64,000 nt of DNA from Antedon bifida (lineage: Eukaryota > Echinodermata > Crinoidea > Comatulida > Antedonidae): contig OY727099.1 in assembly GCA_963402885.1 (NCBI GenBank), positions 8,854,001 through 8,918,000 of the forward strand, written 5' to 3'. Position 1 is the stretch's first letter; each line of letters starts with the position of its first letter. A program made the translations under genes and the position numbers. Positions 26,773 through 38,730 of the stretch are shown here, piece by piece. Under the pieces are notes generated by a model. It had not been told where the DNA came from. It saw nothing but the letters and a program-made list of their open reading frames with translations, and did not search any database.

Positions 26773-27590
26773 ACCAGTAGAATGGGTTAAATTGTGTCAC
26801 ATGCTACGAGACCTATTTACGACAACAATATGGCCTATTGAATGTATTAATGAATTATGAATCTATGTTCTGAATGTTGGACATTGATTCTAGTGGGAAT
26901 AACATAACACACAATATCCTATGTAAAGCTTTTATACAAACAATACTGAATTGTAAAGGAATGTAGCACGCACGAATCTTGCTAATACTAAGACTAAGAG
27001 AAAAATACTTTTCTAAGCTATGAGGATATAATTTGTTTACAATGTTACAGTATACTATATATACAATTGCTTAAATTGGATTGAAAGTGTAATATTAACA
27101 AACTGGAAATTTAAAAACACAAATACAAGCCTCAAACTGGTGATTTGCGGTACAAAGGAGAAGAGATGGAGAATGCAATAGCTCATCTATCGACTAAAAT
27201 ATGAATCCATTTTTTAAAAATATCAAAATATTAATTTTCCAAACTCCTTCACAGCAATACATCAGAAATGTTATTTTATTTTTTTACAAATTTTCCAACA
27301 GAAATGACAAAAGAATAAGATGAGTTAAGTGTAATTTTCATGCTTGATTTAACCGTTAACTCTAAATTGATTTTTAATGTAAAATTGATTCATTATTTCA
27401 GTAGAAAGAATAATAAATGGGTAAGAAAAACATTAAAAATACACAATAATTCATAATATAATGATGGCAATTATTAAAGAAAACACTATCATCTATTGCT
27501 AGAAACATCTTTTGACATTATGTATATTGATGGATATTTGATGATATTTTACTATTATCATTAAACTTTGGTCTTTGCAAAGTAGTAGTA

Positions 27591-27843
27591 TTTTACTAAC
27601 TTTTTCGTCCAGCTGAAAAGCAAGTTTTGTTTTAACTTCATCGTACTGTATAGTTTTTCTTGTCCAGAACTATCACAAAAACATTCATGTTCAATACATA
27701 TGAATGAAAAAAATAGATTTTACTATTAACTTTTTCGCCCGGCTGAAATGCAAGTTTCGTTTCAACTTCATCATATAGTTTTTCTTGTTCAGAAGTATCA
27801 CAAAAACATTGATATTCTACACATATGAATGAAAAAATATACA
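27591..27843. repeat. 130-base tandem duplication
   Basis: AACTTTTTCGTCCAGCTGAA (27598) and AACTTTTTCGCCCGGCTGAA (27728) begin two similar copies that end GAATGAAAAAA. It creates a spurious 71-codon minus-strand frame. Confidence 0.9.
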
Positions 27844-28218
27844 TTATAAACATTTACAATAGCATTTAACAAATTTTTTTTTTGTATGTGGTTTCTGTTA
27901 ATCTTTCTGTACAGCGCTTAGATCTTCTTTTTTTTATAAATAATGAATAATAATTAATGGATACCCAATAAGCGAAACTGGAAAATACCAAGGGAAAAGG
28001 TTATTTCAGTTACCAAGATTAAATATGTTTAGAATTTAAGCTGTATTTTCAAAATATAAGAACGTGTATTTGACTATTGTGCCTATTATTAGTGGACGTT
28101 TTATAGCATATCTGCACATGACTGTCGAAGGTCATGAGAAACCATACACGTTATGGTAGCGTGAGGTTCAATGTATGCATTTAATCAAATCGTGAATGTT
28201 TAGGTTATTTATAACCCT

Positions 28219-28231
28219 TGACCTTTGACAT
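28219..28231. promoter_or_regulatory. DR1-like nuclear receptor site
   Basis: TGACCTTTGACAT, i.e. ATGTCA-A-AGGTCA on the minus strand, a near-consensus DR1 of the PPAR/HNF4/RXR type, inside the giant receptor intron. A single short site, so chance is possible. Confidence 0.3.
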
Positions 28232-28289
28232 AGTGACAAGCAGATGAAATGTGTGATAGATGTACTGTATACTTTTACAAAGATTATAC

Positions 28290-28545
28290 ACAAGTATTTT
28301 AATAATTCAACAGTTTAAGTTGCCAAAAATAATTCTAAAAAATGTACATTTTACTCCGATTATTTCGACGCTCTCATACTTCATAATCCGCGTTAAAATC
28401 GAGAAGATTTTATCGCTGTGACTACAAATGTAACGTTTTAATAATTTAACACCTTAAGTGGTTAAAAAAAGTACCTATGCTCTGATTATTTCCGCACCCT
28501 TGCAGTGTTAAAGCGCGATAAAATTGGGAAGATAAGTAGTGATGG
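28290..28545. repeat. Diverged tandem duplication of about 125-140 bases
   Basis: TTTTAATAATTCAACAGTTTAAGT...GATTATTTCGACGCTC...GTTAAAATCGAGAAG and TTTTAATAATTTAACACCTT...GATTATTTCCGCACCC...GCGATAAAATTGGGAAG are clearly related. Confidence 0.7.
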
Positions 28546-30430
28546 TCATGACCTGATAAATAGTACATTCATATGTATTTGGTTTCCATGAAGGTTAGTG
28601 ATGATGGATGGAATGCCTTAGCTGTTAATAAAGTGTTACATCAGTGTAACAGTTGGATGCGGTGCCCAGACAAATGGCAGCAATCAAATATTTGACAACT
28701 CGGAATAAAATGTGGCATAAAAAAAAAATATTTGCACAATTTAAGAAATAAATGTACACTAAAGTTTTAGATAGTGTGTTCCGATGATTATGGTAGTGAT
28801 ATTATAAAATGAAAAAGATGAAATAATTTAAATTATTTTAAAATTATTTTTTAAAGTCATTTTTGATAGATATGACAATTTTGGAGATGGAGTTAATAAC
28901 CATGAATACACTGGAACCCATACAGGGACACCAAAGAGAAGTTGGATGTAGTCTTACTGTAAAACATCTATTTCCCTTGTTCATTTTATGTATTAAAACT
29001 GTCTCTTGAATAGACATATCCCAAAAGAGAGGTTCTACAAATGTATAAAATTTCACATTTATTAACTTTTAAATTAAACTGCAAAAACATACCTAAAAAA
29101 AAACAACATTCACGCATCAAAATGTAGCATCCTAAATTAAACTTTACATTCTCCATCAGCTAATTTAAACCGTTGAGGAATACACTGAATACAAATAAGT
29201 ATGACACATATACAAATCATTTTCCATAATGAATATTCATGCCGTCGGCAATTTAACCCATTCTCAGTCCAAACTTAAAATATAATAGCGGAGTGCTGTA
29301 GTAGCTTTCTTTGACCCAAATATAGAGAGAATGTAGGCAACGGATGCCGTGAGCTTCTCTATACTAAACACCTAGCTACTACTACAACATTTATATTCAT
29401 TTTCATCAGTCTAACTGCCAACCGCAGTCATTATAAAGTAATTTGTGGTGTGCAACATACATACAATGTTACTTTATGCTAATATTAATAATACTCTTAT
29501 ATTTGATTCCTTTTCTGTCTGTCGAGAAAAATACTTAAATGTACGGTTTAGTTTTTATGAAAATAAAAATTGCATACATAATACAAATTGACACCTATTG
29601 GTTTTATTAATTTGTTTTAAAGGTAAAACAGTAATAATTAGTAAATTCATGAATATTCATGACCTGGTGGTGCATGTATACTTTTAGTTATGTCAGTCAG
29701 AATTGTTTTTTTATAAATAAATGTTTTGTTTTCAACATTTTTAAAAGATTTTCATACCATGAGAGCACATACAATTTTTTTCAAACATTTCTCATATTGT
29801 AGTTATTCCTCTCACATTTTTTACATTTTAGCATCTTATACATTTTTTAGCATTTTTAAACAACTCTCTCCCGCATTTTTCCATCGTGAATCTATTTGTA
29901 TATATTAATAATTGTTCTTTGCAATACAGAATTCCTATAAAAATCTGCGATTTAAATTAGCTACTTTTCAAGTTAACAACAAGTGCGGAAACAAATCCAT
30001 TATACGACATTTGTAGGTTAGTAGGGTGTTTCATTAAAACAAATATTAAATCACTCGACAGACAAAGTGAAGACTATTTCATTTACTGTACTTTGCCTTA
30101 AACTCATTTTTCTTCAATCAATACCATCACTCAGTTTTTTAAATTATTCAAAGCCTTTACTTGTCTATTATCATAAATGTGTTCAATCATTCAACATAGG
30201 TAATAGCAATGATTTATCATTGTAGGGTACATTTTAGAATTTTCATATTTCTCCTGAAAGATTATCATACCTTTTTGTGTCAAGTGAGGTTAAACATTCT
30301 TTCAAATCACAAAATAAATAATAACCAATAACCAACAGTTTGAGCTGTGTCAGTATAAATCTAACTAAACAGTTTTTTAAAAATATATTACTTTACAAAA
30401 ACAAAAATACTGTAATGAAATATACTAGTC

Positions 30431-31310
30431 TGGGCTCCAGACGGAGTTTTGTAAAAATATAAATATTTTTGCACATATGGCGTTTCATACGTGTATTACT
30501 TGAGTTTGGATACTCCGTCTGGGGAAACACGCATAAGTCACGTGGTTTGACACCAAGAATTCTTGGTGCATAAATTATCCAGTTGACTAGTTTCAGCCGC
30601 ATGCCATTGGCTACTCACTCGTACGTCGTTTTAATATTCATATTTCAGAATTTCAAAGACTCAACGTCTAAGACGATGCGCATGCGCTATGTTACGTTTA
30701 GACAATGTGTACTTGGGTACATTGATGAAAGTTTCTGAAGGCTAAAAATGATTTTATATGCCAAGTAGTCTGGTAAACATTTTATGAGATTTTTCCCAAG
30801 AACATGAAAACTCGTCTTGATATGATATGATAGGCTATAGCTTCTCCGCCAAATCTAACATTGAATGGATCATTTATTATGCGGAGAAAATTTGATTTAA
30901 TTCCCACCCAGACCCTGTCCTGTTCTGTGTGGTGGTGTAGCCCTGTTGTGTGCCGGTCGGTGGTGGTATGTACCTTATTGACGTTTTTGGAAGGTCATAC
31001 GTACGAGTTGAGTAGCCCTACGAAGGAGGCCTAGGCCAGGACTGGACTAAACAATTAATATTAATAAACAAAACAACTTGGCAACACGATTTTATATTTC
31101 AACAGTTGTTCAGTCTCGATCGTACATTCAGCACACTGTACGTACGTACGTACTCGATCCGTTCATTTTGAAACAAAATGATCATTGGTTGATTTGAAAT
31201 CCATATTTACATACCGCCCGCCCCATATAGCCAAATACGGTATGATAACCTACGTCATTCTTATCGGATGTTTGCGGTTTGCAAATCGATTTCTATACGT
31301 GTTTCACAAG
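30431..31310. promoter_or_regulatory. CpG-containing, promoter-like block inside the giant intron
   Basis: A stretch with many more CpG and G/C-rich words than its surroundings. It includes TGCGCATGCGC at 30677-30687 (the NRF1-type palindrome common in CpG promoters), an 11-base inverted repeat (CCAGACGGAGT at 30437, ACTCCGTCTGG at 30512), a perfect 18-base palindrome (30551-30568) and a TACG run near 31138-31153. No open frame that I trust. It could be an internal promoter for a short receptor isoform or a non-coding RNA. Confidence 0.35.
30551..30568. repeat. Perfect 18-base palindrome
   Basis: CACCAAGAATTCTTGGTG equals its own reverse complement. It lies in the promoter-like block and could be a dimeric factor site. 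Confidence 0.6.
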
Positions 31311-31919
31311 TCTGTATTTTCAGACAAAAATCGCGGTCGAAATAAAAACAAATAAATAAAAAAAAAGACAATAAATACAGACTTGGGGCAAGTCTAGAAA
31401 TATACAAGTGTTACAAGAATGCTATACTTTGACTTGTCCCTAGAATGTTTAACATTTTTTCTCAGTAAACTTTAAGAAACTAAAATGAAATATCTATCAT
31501 ATTAAAGATTACGGTTTCAAATCAACTACTTTGTTAAATAGTATATAGTTTTATTTTAAATGGTAAAGATAGAAGTGGGATCATAAAGAGTTACTATTTT
31601 CTCTATAGTTTTTTTAATATCAATGTATTCAGGCAAGAACTAAAAGAAGAAATATATGATAGGTGATAATATCAACTCAAAAGCAGTCTTATTCAATGTG
31701 TATGTTAAAAGTGGCGTCGGAGACTATATGGTTTACATGTTTGATCCAATATTTGGCCTATTATGCTATTGTTACTACTCTTATTTTATTACGATTGAAA
31801 ATATATTTTCCTATATCTCATTAATGTTTAGCATTATGTTGTAAAATGAAAGAACCATCATTATTGAAAATCTAACAAAATAATCACTACATATTGACTT
31901 TCTATCGTAAGAAGTTCAT

Positions 31920-32143
31920 TTTTTCTCTTTTTTCCCTTATTTTTTTCTTCTTGCCTTTTTCACTCAACCCCTTTGAATACTGTTTCGGCGAGGTGTCATA
32001 TGGGAGCTTCAAAGTGCTGGAGTATGGAGCGGTGTAAATGGTTCTTCTTCTTTACATCTTTTTTTATCTTAGGATATTTTATGGACCATTTTTGTGTGTA
32101 AAGCACAAAAGCTATTTAAGACTACCATTATTATTATTAATAT
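31920..32143 (+). mobile_element. LINE/SINE 3' end, L2-like
   Basis: GTAAAGCACAAAAGCTATTT-AAGACTACC followed by ATTATTATTATTA, the L2-type tail. Upstream GGGAGCTTCAAAGTGCTGGA is probably its body. 5' truncated, with no coding part left. Confidence 0.55.
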
Positions 32144-34979
32144 CTATTTTGTTTTTGTTCAAAAAGTCTTTGGCTTTGGTGGGCTTTGGTTTTTAAAGCA
32201 AGAGAAGATTAAATCATACCAATATGCTGCCCTCAACAGTCTCACCAGAATAAAACATTAATTAGGTCATCCATAAATTATAATGTTGTGGCTTTTTTTT
32301 CCACAATGTTATAACTTCATTGGTTTAATTAGGTCAAACGTTATTAACACGTTTATAGCAAGCCAAAGTTCACGCGACAAATACTTTAGATAATGGGTCT
32401 GTAATAGGCAATAATTATAAGTAAGGCTATGAAATGAAGAAGGAAAACCACATTCATGTTAAAATGATGATGTCATAAAGCTTATAAAAACAATTATTTT
32501 ATCCGCTTTAATGACATGACCTAATTCTTTAAAACTTTAATGAACGTGGAATGATTTATAAGATGGGTGAGCATATACTTGTGGGATAATGTTTTGTTTT
32601 CTGGATTTCTCTTATAAAACATTAATGAGCAAGATCATTAAACAGAAGACTATGAAATAATAGAGTACACAAAGAAATAATCAATATATATAATGTATAA
32701 CCAGCAATAATGTCCCATTAATATTTTAATAAGAGTGTAAACACATCTGGGGGTTAGATTTTTCAGCTGTGATTGGCAAAAAAATCACTGAAACTTTGTT
32801 GTAAGACAATAGTTTTGCTTCTATCTAAAGTCAGTTTTAAATTTAGTTTTCATATAATTATTTTTCTTAAATCTATAAATGAGTCCATTCCATAGGATAA
32901 AAAGGATTGGTTTGATATTAAAATAAAGCATCCGTTTTACTTAAGCAATATAACACTGTCTTGACTTAAGAACTGTCTTGACTTAAGTACTATCTTGAGT
33001 TAAGCAAAAGGCTGATCAATTCTAGCCCAGTGCACTACATTCAACTAGTTCAAAGGTTCAGGCTAGATGGAAATGTCTGGATTACTTTCTTTCAAAACAC
33101 ATTTTGAAAATTAATATCAAATTAGGAATCTTTGGGAACATATAACATTCTGGTTTTGGGAAAATGTTTGTGATTTTCTAGGCCAGAAGTTCTTCCACTT
33201 TTGTAAGTACACATGTAATTAGCTAATTCACAAATGTATTATTAGCTTCTGTTTCCTCTTTATAAACTACCAATCAACAAATTACATACCAGATATATGT
33301 GAAAGTACTACAGGTAGATGGTATATGAACATATAGCACCTGCAAGGCATTAATACAAAGACTAATGCATTAGTACAAAGACTATGCATTCATGTTGTAT
33401 TACTTAATAATAATACCATCATTGTGTAATATAATAAGGTAGAAATCATTCACCGAAAAGTACAAAATAAATCAATATTTAAATTAATTCAGTAGGTTTT
33501 AAGTGAAATTTATATATTACATTGCTTTTTATATTATGATGTGATGTCAGATACAGGAATAAAATCATTACAATAAACTATTTGTATCAAATGTTATCAA
33601 AAGTGAAAATACTTTTCATACTAGCAAATGTGATCGCTATATGCCAACCTGAATTTATCATCGTTTCACTGCCAGAACAAATCAAACAATACTTCAGTTT
33701 AATTTTCAAGAAAAATCTCAAACAAAAACAATCAAATATGTTATTAAACAAGATATGAAATATTTTTCAGAATTAATTCAAAGTATTGCATCAAATTCAA
33801 GACAAATTGTTCTAAAAAAGCTCTGACACGATCATATTTTATTGAAAATGATCTGACTAAAGGGGGCTTGTTAAAATTGTAATGAAATAATTTTCAAGGA
33901 ATACATATTACAGAAAAATATAGCACTGTAACATTATCTATTGAAATATACACAAGGGAGACATATGATATGTAGTTCAAGAAAAAGTATCCAAATGGCT
34001 AGGCCTCAAGAAACGTTTTAATTTTCGTTTTAAGCTTTACTCATGAATAACATACACATTTTACAAATGTATGCCAGTGATTGATTTTTCCAATACTGGA
34101 AAAGATTATACAATTTTATTTTTTTCTGAATGTAAATCTTTTTGATCCATTACATATTGAATTTTAAGATTGTAAAGAAATGGAGTACTGGTTTGCTATT
34201 AAAGACCTTTTGGGACCATATTCTGACCAGGGTTTTAAGTTGACAGAAGCTTAAAGGGAAAAAAAAGAAAAAGAAACTGTCCCTAATAAAAGACTCTATA
34301 ATTGTGTGTAATTCAAAAAGCGTCTATAATTGGAAGAAGCATCAGGGGAAGAGGACAAATAGAAGAGGAAGGAGACAGGAAATATTTCATTGTGGGGAGG
34401 AGAACATTTCATGGTAAAACTCATGATTGAAAATTTTGCTCATTAATATTATTCTGAAAGATCTAAAAGGATACAGTAAATAGGTACCTGTATGGTATAA
34501 AACAAATTGTACAATATCCCATCAGACATTTAAAAGCTACCATAAAACCAAAATTCAGGAAATCATATTAGAAATTGGGGCAAAGAACCGGGTGACCTTA
34601 ATTCCAGGCAATAACACCATGAATAGGTTGTAGAGTTAATTCACAAACAACTGTTATGACCTCTGTTATGTGTGAACTTCGTAAAGGTCAACTACATTGA
34701 GAAACCTACAATGGTTTTAGGTTAGGTGGGTTGCTAAGTTCCAGTGTGTTTGATTAAGTACAGTAGTGGCAGAATTTGACTGCCACTCTAATTAATGTAC
34801 AAACTCACATTCAAGTCAATCTTTGTCATGACTCATAGTACAACACTTGAACCAAAAAATATATAATAGAATGTATTTGCAAAAGCCTAGAATTGCTACT
34901 TCATAGCTTTTTGTTGTTACTGTAAATACGGAAACAACTACAGTTTCTTGTGCCTGGTGGTCTTTGAAATCTAGGATCC

Positions 34980-35270
34980 AAATTCTATAGTGTTTTAATG
35001 TTTTCAGCCTGATGTTACAGTATATATACTGCAAAGATTTAGTCATTTATTATCAAATCTTGAGAGCTAGGATCCATTATGAGGGTTTCTTTTCTGCGAG
35101 TTGCTAGTCGGAAAGTGCGAGTTGCGAGTCGGAAAGTGCCAGTTGTGATTTTCCGACTCGTAACTTGCATTGAAGTAACACTCATATTCTATAGTGTTTT
35201 TAGAGGTTGAATATTATCAGCCTGATGTTACAGTATATAATTTCAAAGATTATTATCATATCATTTATTA
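34980..35270. repeat. Paired direct repeats around a small stem-loop sequence
   Basis: TTCTATAGTGTTTT...CAGCCTGATGTTACAGTATA occurs at about 34981-35035 and 35187-35240. Between them GCGAGTTGCGAGTCGGAAAG is repeated twice (35095-35138) and followed by its inverse (TTTCCGACTCGTAACTTGC, 35152-35170), which can fold back. Confidence 0.75.
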
Positions 35271-36064
35271 CTCAACTTATTGTTTAGTAGAAATGAAAAT
35301 CTATTTTGATCTCTAGTTTAATAGCAAAACATGAATATAACTAAAGGTTAAATCATTATAATGACACACACTTGTAAAACAGGATAGCTTGATGTAATAT
35401 ATCATTTTTACAGGCTAACTACTAATCTCTTCAAATTTGCACCCAGCACCCATAACACAGTGTTGCCCTCAGATTTAAAAAGGACCTTGAGTTAATCGAA
35501 TATGTTCCACAATGATTAATGAATAAATGTTCGCCTCATAGCTAGGATTAAACCTCACGACCCATCCATATATAACGGAGCTAACTGTCTCCAGGTCAGA
35601 CACCCGCTGCGAAAAATTCTGCGAAGATTTACACCGTATGAGAAAATGTGCCTCGCAGAATCTATGTTTTTATCAAAAGCCATTGTCCTAGAATATGTCA
35701 ATGTCATAACAGTTATTATGAAGGCCAAAATTGTTAGCAGCAAGGGCATAATATGCAGTCAGTCAAATAAATATATGCAAATATTGCTAAATCATCTTTC
35801 TGTTTGTCACGGACCAGTTACTAGACATCAAAATTCTTTCACATTTTTTTGGAAAAACAAAAATGGTTGAATAATATGAAAAACAACAAATTAATACAAA
35901 TTGTATATGAAAAAAATAGTTTTACTTATTGGTACGAAAGAGTTCAGATCTGGAGATACACAAGGCTGTGATGCTCTATGTTTTACCTGGTTTAACAAAC
36001 TTTATTATGAAATATTTTATTGTTTGATATTAATATACAATCGAATTTGAACAATACCATGAAA

Positions 36065-36235
36065 GCCATAGTGGTCAAATGGTTAGGACATCTGCATATC
36101 AAGCAAAAGGTTCCAGGTTCGCACAGATTTCCTCATCTTTATCGTTTCAAATTAATTAATTAAATTTCTGTATATTACCGGTTGGTTCAGAATTTATTCT
36201 GTGCCTATGATGTCTATTTATATTATATACATATA
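36065..36235 (+). mobile_element. Diverged tRNA-derived SINE
   Basis: The A-box-like ATAGTGGTCAAATGGTTAGG and B-box-like GGTTCCAGGTTCGCA are about 40 bases apart. The 3' part ACCGGTTGGTTCAGAATTTA-TTCTGTGCC is shared with 61526-61556 and 61836-61866, so the tail belongs to a family. It lies about 100 bases downstream of the finger-2 exon in transcript order. Confidence 0.6.
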
Positions 36236-36245
36236 TAAGGAAAAA

Positions 36246-36289
36246 GGGCTATTTTCGGTTTATCCAGGTAAGCTAGGCACGAAATAGAC
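36246..36289 (+). repeat. Dispersed 45-base repeat, copy 2
   Basis: GGGCTATTTTCGGTTTATCC-AGGTAAGCTAGGCACGAAATAGAC. It starts about 10 bases after the SINE relic at 36065-36235 and lies 45 bases from the zinc-finger-2 exon. Confidence 0.8.
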
Positions 36290-36334
36290 TATACAATATA
36301 CTCGGGAAACAACATTTACGAATAGAAAACTCAC

Positions 36335-36476
36335 CTTCTTTTGACATTCCTAATTCAATACATTTTTTGTATCTACATGACGGACATCGATTCCTTTGGT
36401 TCCGACTGATTTCGCAATTTCCACCACGAAGACATATGTATTCTTTTTGACGTCGCAAACACCTTCGAAAGAATCC
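36335..36476 (-). CDS. Nuclear hormone receptor exon: DNA-binding domain, zinc finger 2
   Basis: A 142-base minus-strand exon joining in phase 0 to the finger-1 exon. It reads GFFRRCLRRQKEYICLRGGN, then CEISRNQRNRCPSC, then RYKKCIELGMSKE. This is the second nuclear-receptor zinc finger, C-X5-C-X9-C-X2-C, with GFFRR at the start of the recognition helix and KKC..LGMSKE at its end. Acceptor ttctttctcaag, donor GAAG|GTGAGT (exon ends at 36335), leaving one base of a codon. The D-box between the first two cysteines (LRGGN) has the usual five residues. One oddity: most NR1 receptors have CQ.CR in the last cysteine pair, whereas this one has CPSCR. No stop or frameshift is present, so the domain looks functional. 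It lies only about 45 bases from a dispersed repeat (36246-36289) in the following intron. Confidence 0.97.
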
Positions 36477-36599
36477 CTTGAGAAAGAAAACACAACACGA
36501 TATTTTCAAAGATTTTTAAAAATATTAAATATAAACAATATATAATGTACCGATACATACAGTACAAAATTTCTTTTTCTAATAGAAGGACTTGTAGTA

Positions 36600-36957
36600 G
36601 GTAGTACTGTATTCAAATAGGACCAATGCCTTCGAACCACCCCTTTTAAAAGGACACTTTCCAGTAAAACGAATGAGGAGAAATATATACTTTGAGACTA
36701 CAACCAACTGCTATTCTGTGGACACCCATATTCAGGGGACACCCATATTCAGGGGACACCCCTATTCAGGGGACACCCATATTCAGGGGACACCCATATT
36801 CAGGGGACACCCCTATTCAGGGGACATCCCTATTCAGGGGACACCCCTATTCAGGGGACACCCATATTCAAGGGACACCTATATTCAGGGGACATCCATA
36901 TTCAGGGGACATCCCTATACAGTTAATTGTGTCCCCTGAATAAGGGTTCTACTGTAT
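36600..36957. mobile_element. MITE, family B, inverted, expanded by a minisatellite
   Basis: The left side reads AGTACTGTATTCAAATAGGACC with AAAAGGACACTTTCCAGTAA; the right side ends TGTCCCCTGAATAAGGGTTC then TACTGTA, matching the family-B terminus. The interior is replaced by about twelve 17-base repeats (separate entry). It lies in the intron between the zinc-finger exons, about 120 bases from the finger-2 exon. Confidence 0.75.
36720..36921. repeat. 17-base minisatellite, about 12 units
   Basis: Units GGACACCCATATTCAGG with variants at A/C, C/T and the penultimate base. Because 17 is not a multiple of three, it leaves all frames open and creates two spurious 80-90-codon ORFs. The unit matches the family-B MITE terminus (CTATTCAGGGGACACC), so it seems to have been amplified from the transposon end. 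Confidence 0.95.
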
Positions 36958-37239
36958 GCTATAATTTTTGTAAACCTTTTTTTTCCATAACCTAATTTTG
37001 TTAAAATTTCTAAAATCTACCCACAATTTTTTAATGATATATAACTGTTTTTCGTTTAAGTCGTAAGATTTATTATTTTATTTCCACATAACAACAATGA
37101 TTTAAAGCTTATTTATACCTAATGTGAGCACAAATGTGTCTTTAATGTTTCAAGATCACAAATATTAGGTCGTTTCGGATATTAAACCATTAAAAAAAAT
37201 GTGATCTTAATACAACGCGAGGTTTTTTAGGTAATACGT

Positions 37240-37580
37240 TGTCAAGATGAACAAGAAAAATCTATCAAGTGAAGGTCGCGGATTACGCACCAAGGTAAAC
37301 GCTATAAAGTACGCACACTTCAGGGTTAATGAACTAATAAATGGCGTAACTGAATGAAAGAAAAATGTCCTCAGTTTCATTAGCCGTATTCTTTTCTCGT
37401 GCCGAGTGTATGTGCCCTATCCGCCAGGTGCTTCACACAATGGCGTCATCAAATCAATTACATTCATCAATGATATAACTCGCAGTGCATCAATTTTTAA
37501 ACATGGATTGATGACTTCATTGTTTGGCTTGGTTACCTAGTGCCGGTTTGACGGAAATCAAAATGCTGGGAGGAGGAAAT
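37240..37580. other. Less AT-rich unique block between the zinc-finger exons
   Basis: Non-repetitive DNA with CpG (AGGTCGCGGATTACGCACCA, GTGCCGAGTGTATGTGCCCT) and no supported frame. Candidate regulatory DNA. Confidence 0.3.
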
Positions 37581-38479
37581 ACGAAGGATGTAAGGGCAAT
37601 TTAATATTCCTATCAACATCTGATCATTTTCTCTGTTATATATAGTTACATAAGGAATTTATTATTAACATTATTATTTAATAGACATTTATAATCTAGT
37701 TTTAATAAATGTTTAAAGGCCAGGTGCGGGCAAAAAATTTCTATTGATCATACATTCCAATAATTATCGATCTATAGTTTCCCCTATGTTTCATAATTTT
37801 TGGGATTTTATTTGTGTTACAGGAGCTTTTTGAAAATTAGCACTTTCATATCAGTGGGGGGATAGTTCAAATTACACAGTAAAATCTATATTCTTTTGTA
37901 CACACATTTTGAAAATAGAGAGGCATTTTAAAAAGCTATGAAAAATAAACGGTTTGGTAAAAAACGTTATCAGATGACTAAATAGAGGTAATATAACTTG
38001 AATTTTACATTTCTGGTATTTTTATTCAACTTCAGAATTTTATTTTCATACTATAGCAAAAATTATCCACCGTATATCCACCATCTTTTTTCACCTTCTA
38101 GGGAGTCACCAGACATGTTATTACATTATGTTAACTACCTAACTACTGAAAAAAATTCTTCCTGGTTTTTTTTTTTTGCCAAATTTTGTATTTGACCATA
38201 TTAGGAGAAATTCATGGTTTTTCATCTTGATTTCTGTTACAAATATTTGATTTATGTACAATTAACCAGATATTATATTTAAAATTCATGCCTGTACCTG
38301 AGCTTTAAAGTCTCAAATGCTTTTTATATTTTTCAATAAAAAGGAAGTGCTCAATTTTATATTTGTTCATAAATTACTAATTTTGGCCAAACTATTATAT
38401 AACTTGTAAATAATCTTTAGTACTGTATGTTTCCCTAGTTAAGCCTCATATAAATAGTCAATATTGTAATGTATACCCG

Positions 38480-38730
38480 CAAATAGCCACGATCCTTAAT
38501 CAGTATGAGTAAGCTATACTGTGAACATATGTCGGTAGCATTCACGCATTTATCCGCAGCCCACCCATTGATTCAAACCCATCCATGTTCGTTTTATTCC
38601 CGGCGTCGACTATCAGCCTGCTTGCATGATTTATTGAGCATCGCCTTGAAAAGTGCATCAAGTCTGTTGAGTGTCACTCGTCCTCGTATGGTCATGGTCA
38701 GAGAGACATTTCAGTTAATAATGTAGGTTT
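38480..38730. other. Less AT-rich block with open frames on both strands
   Basis: A 73-codon plus-strand frame (38505-38726, starting MSKLYCEHMSVAF) overlaps a short minus-strand frame (MTIRGRVTLNRLDALFKAML). Neither has a recognisable domain, and dual openness is expected of low-AT DNA. It lies in the receptor intron, so an alternative minus-strand exon or an enhancer is possible. Confidence 0.25.

Larger units (their letters stand above)
14642..36334 (-). other. Giant receptor intron (finger 2 to hinge exon), about 21.7 kb
   Basis: Phase-1 intron from GTGAGT (36333-36334) to ttcatag. Contents: a MITE (15463-15690), tandem duplications at 18.6-19.0, 23.8, 27.6-27.8, 28.3-28.5 and 35.0-35.3 kb, a simple-sequence array at 21.06-21.5 kb, a palindromic MITE fragment at 24.0 kb, a SINE-like tRNA relic at 36.06 kb, a LINE-like 3' tail at 31.9-32.1 kb, GGTCA clusters at 26.7 kb and a DR1-like site at 28.2 kb, and a CpG-containing promoter-like block at 30.4-31.3 kb. 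Less AT-rich unique blocks occur at 19.0-19.26 and 20.6-20.77 kb. The intervening DNA (14.7-15.4, 15.7-18.5, 19.3-20.5, 21.6-23.7, 24.2-26.6, 29.1-30.4 and 32.2-35.0 kb) shows no gene I can support. Confidence 0.8.

Noticed and set aside
36720..36921. Possible CRISPR-like array
   Set aside because: Units are contiguous without spacers and vary internally; the genome is eukaryotic.
36673..36943. Two overlapping 83-88-codon frames encoding GHPYSGDTHIQGTPIFR-like repeats
   Set aside because: Product of the 17-base minisatellite read in different frames inside a MITE.
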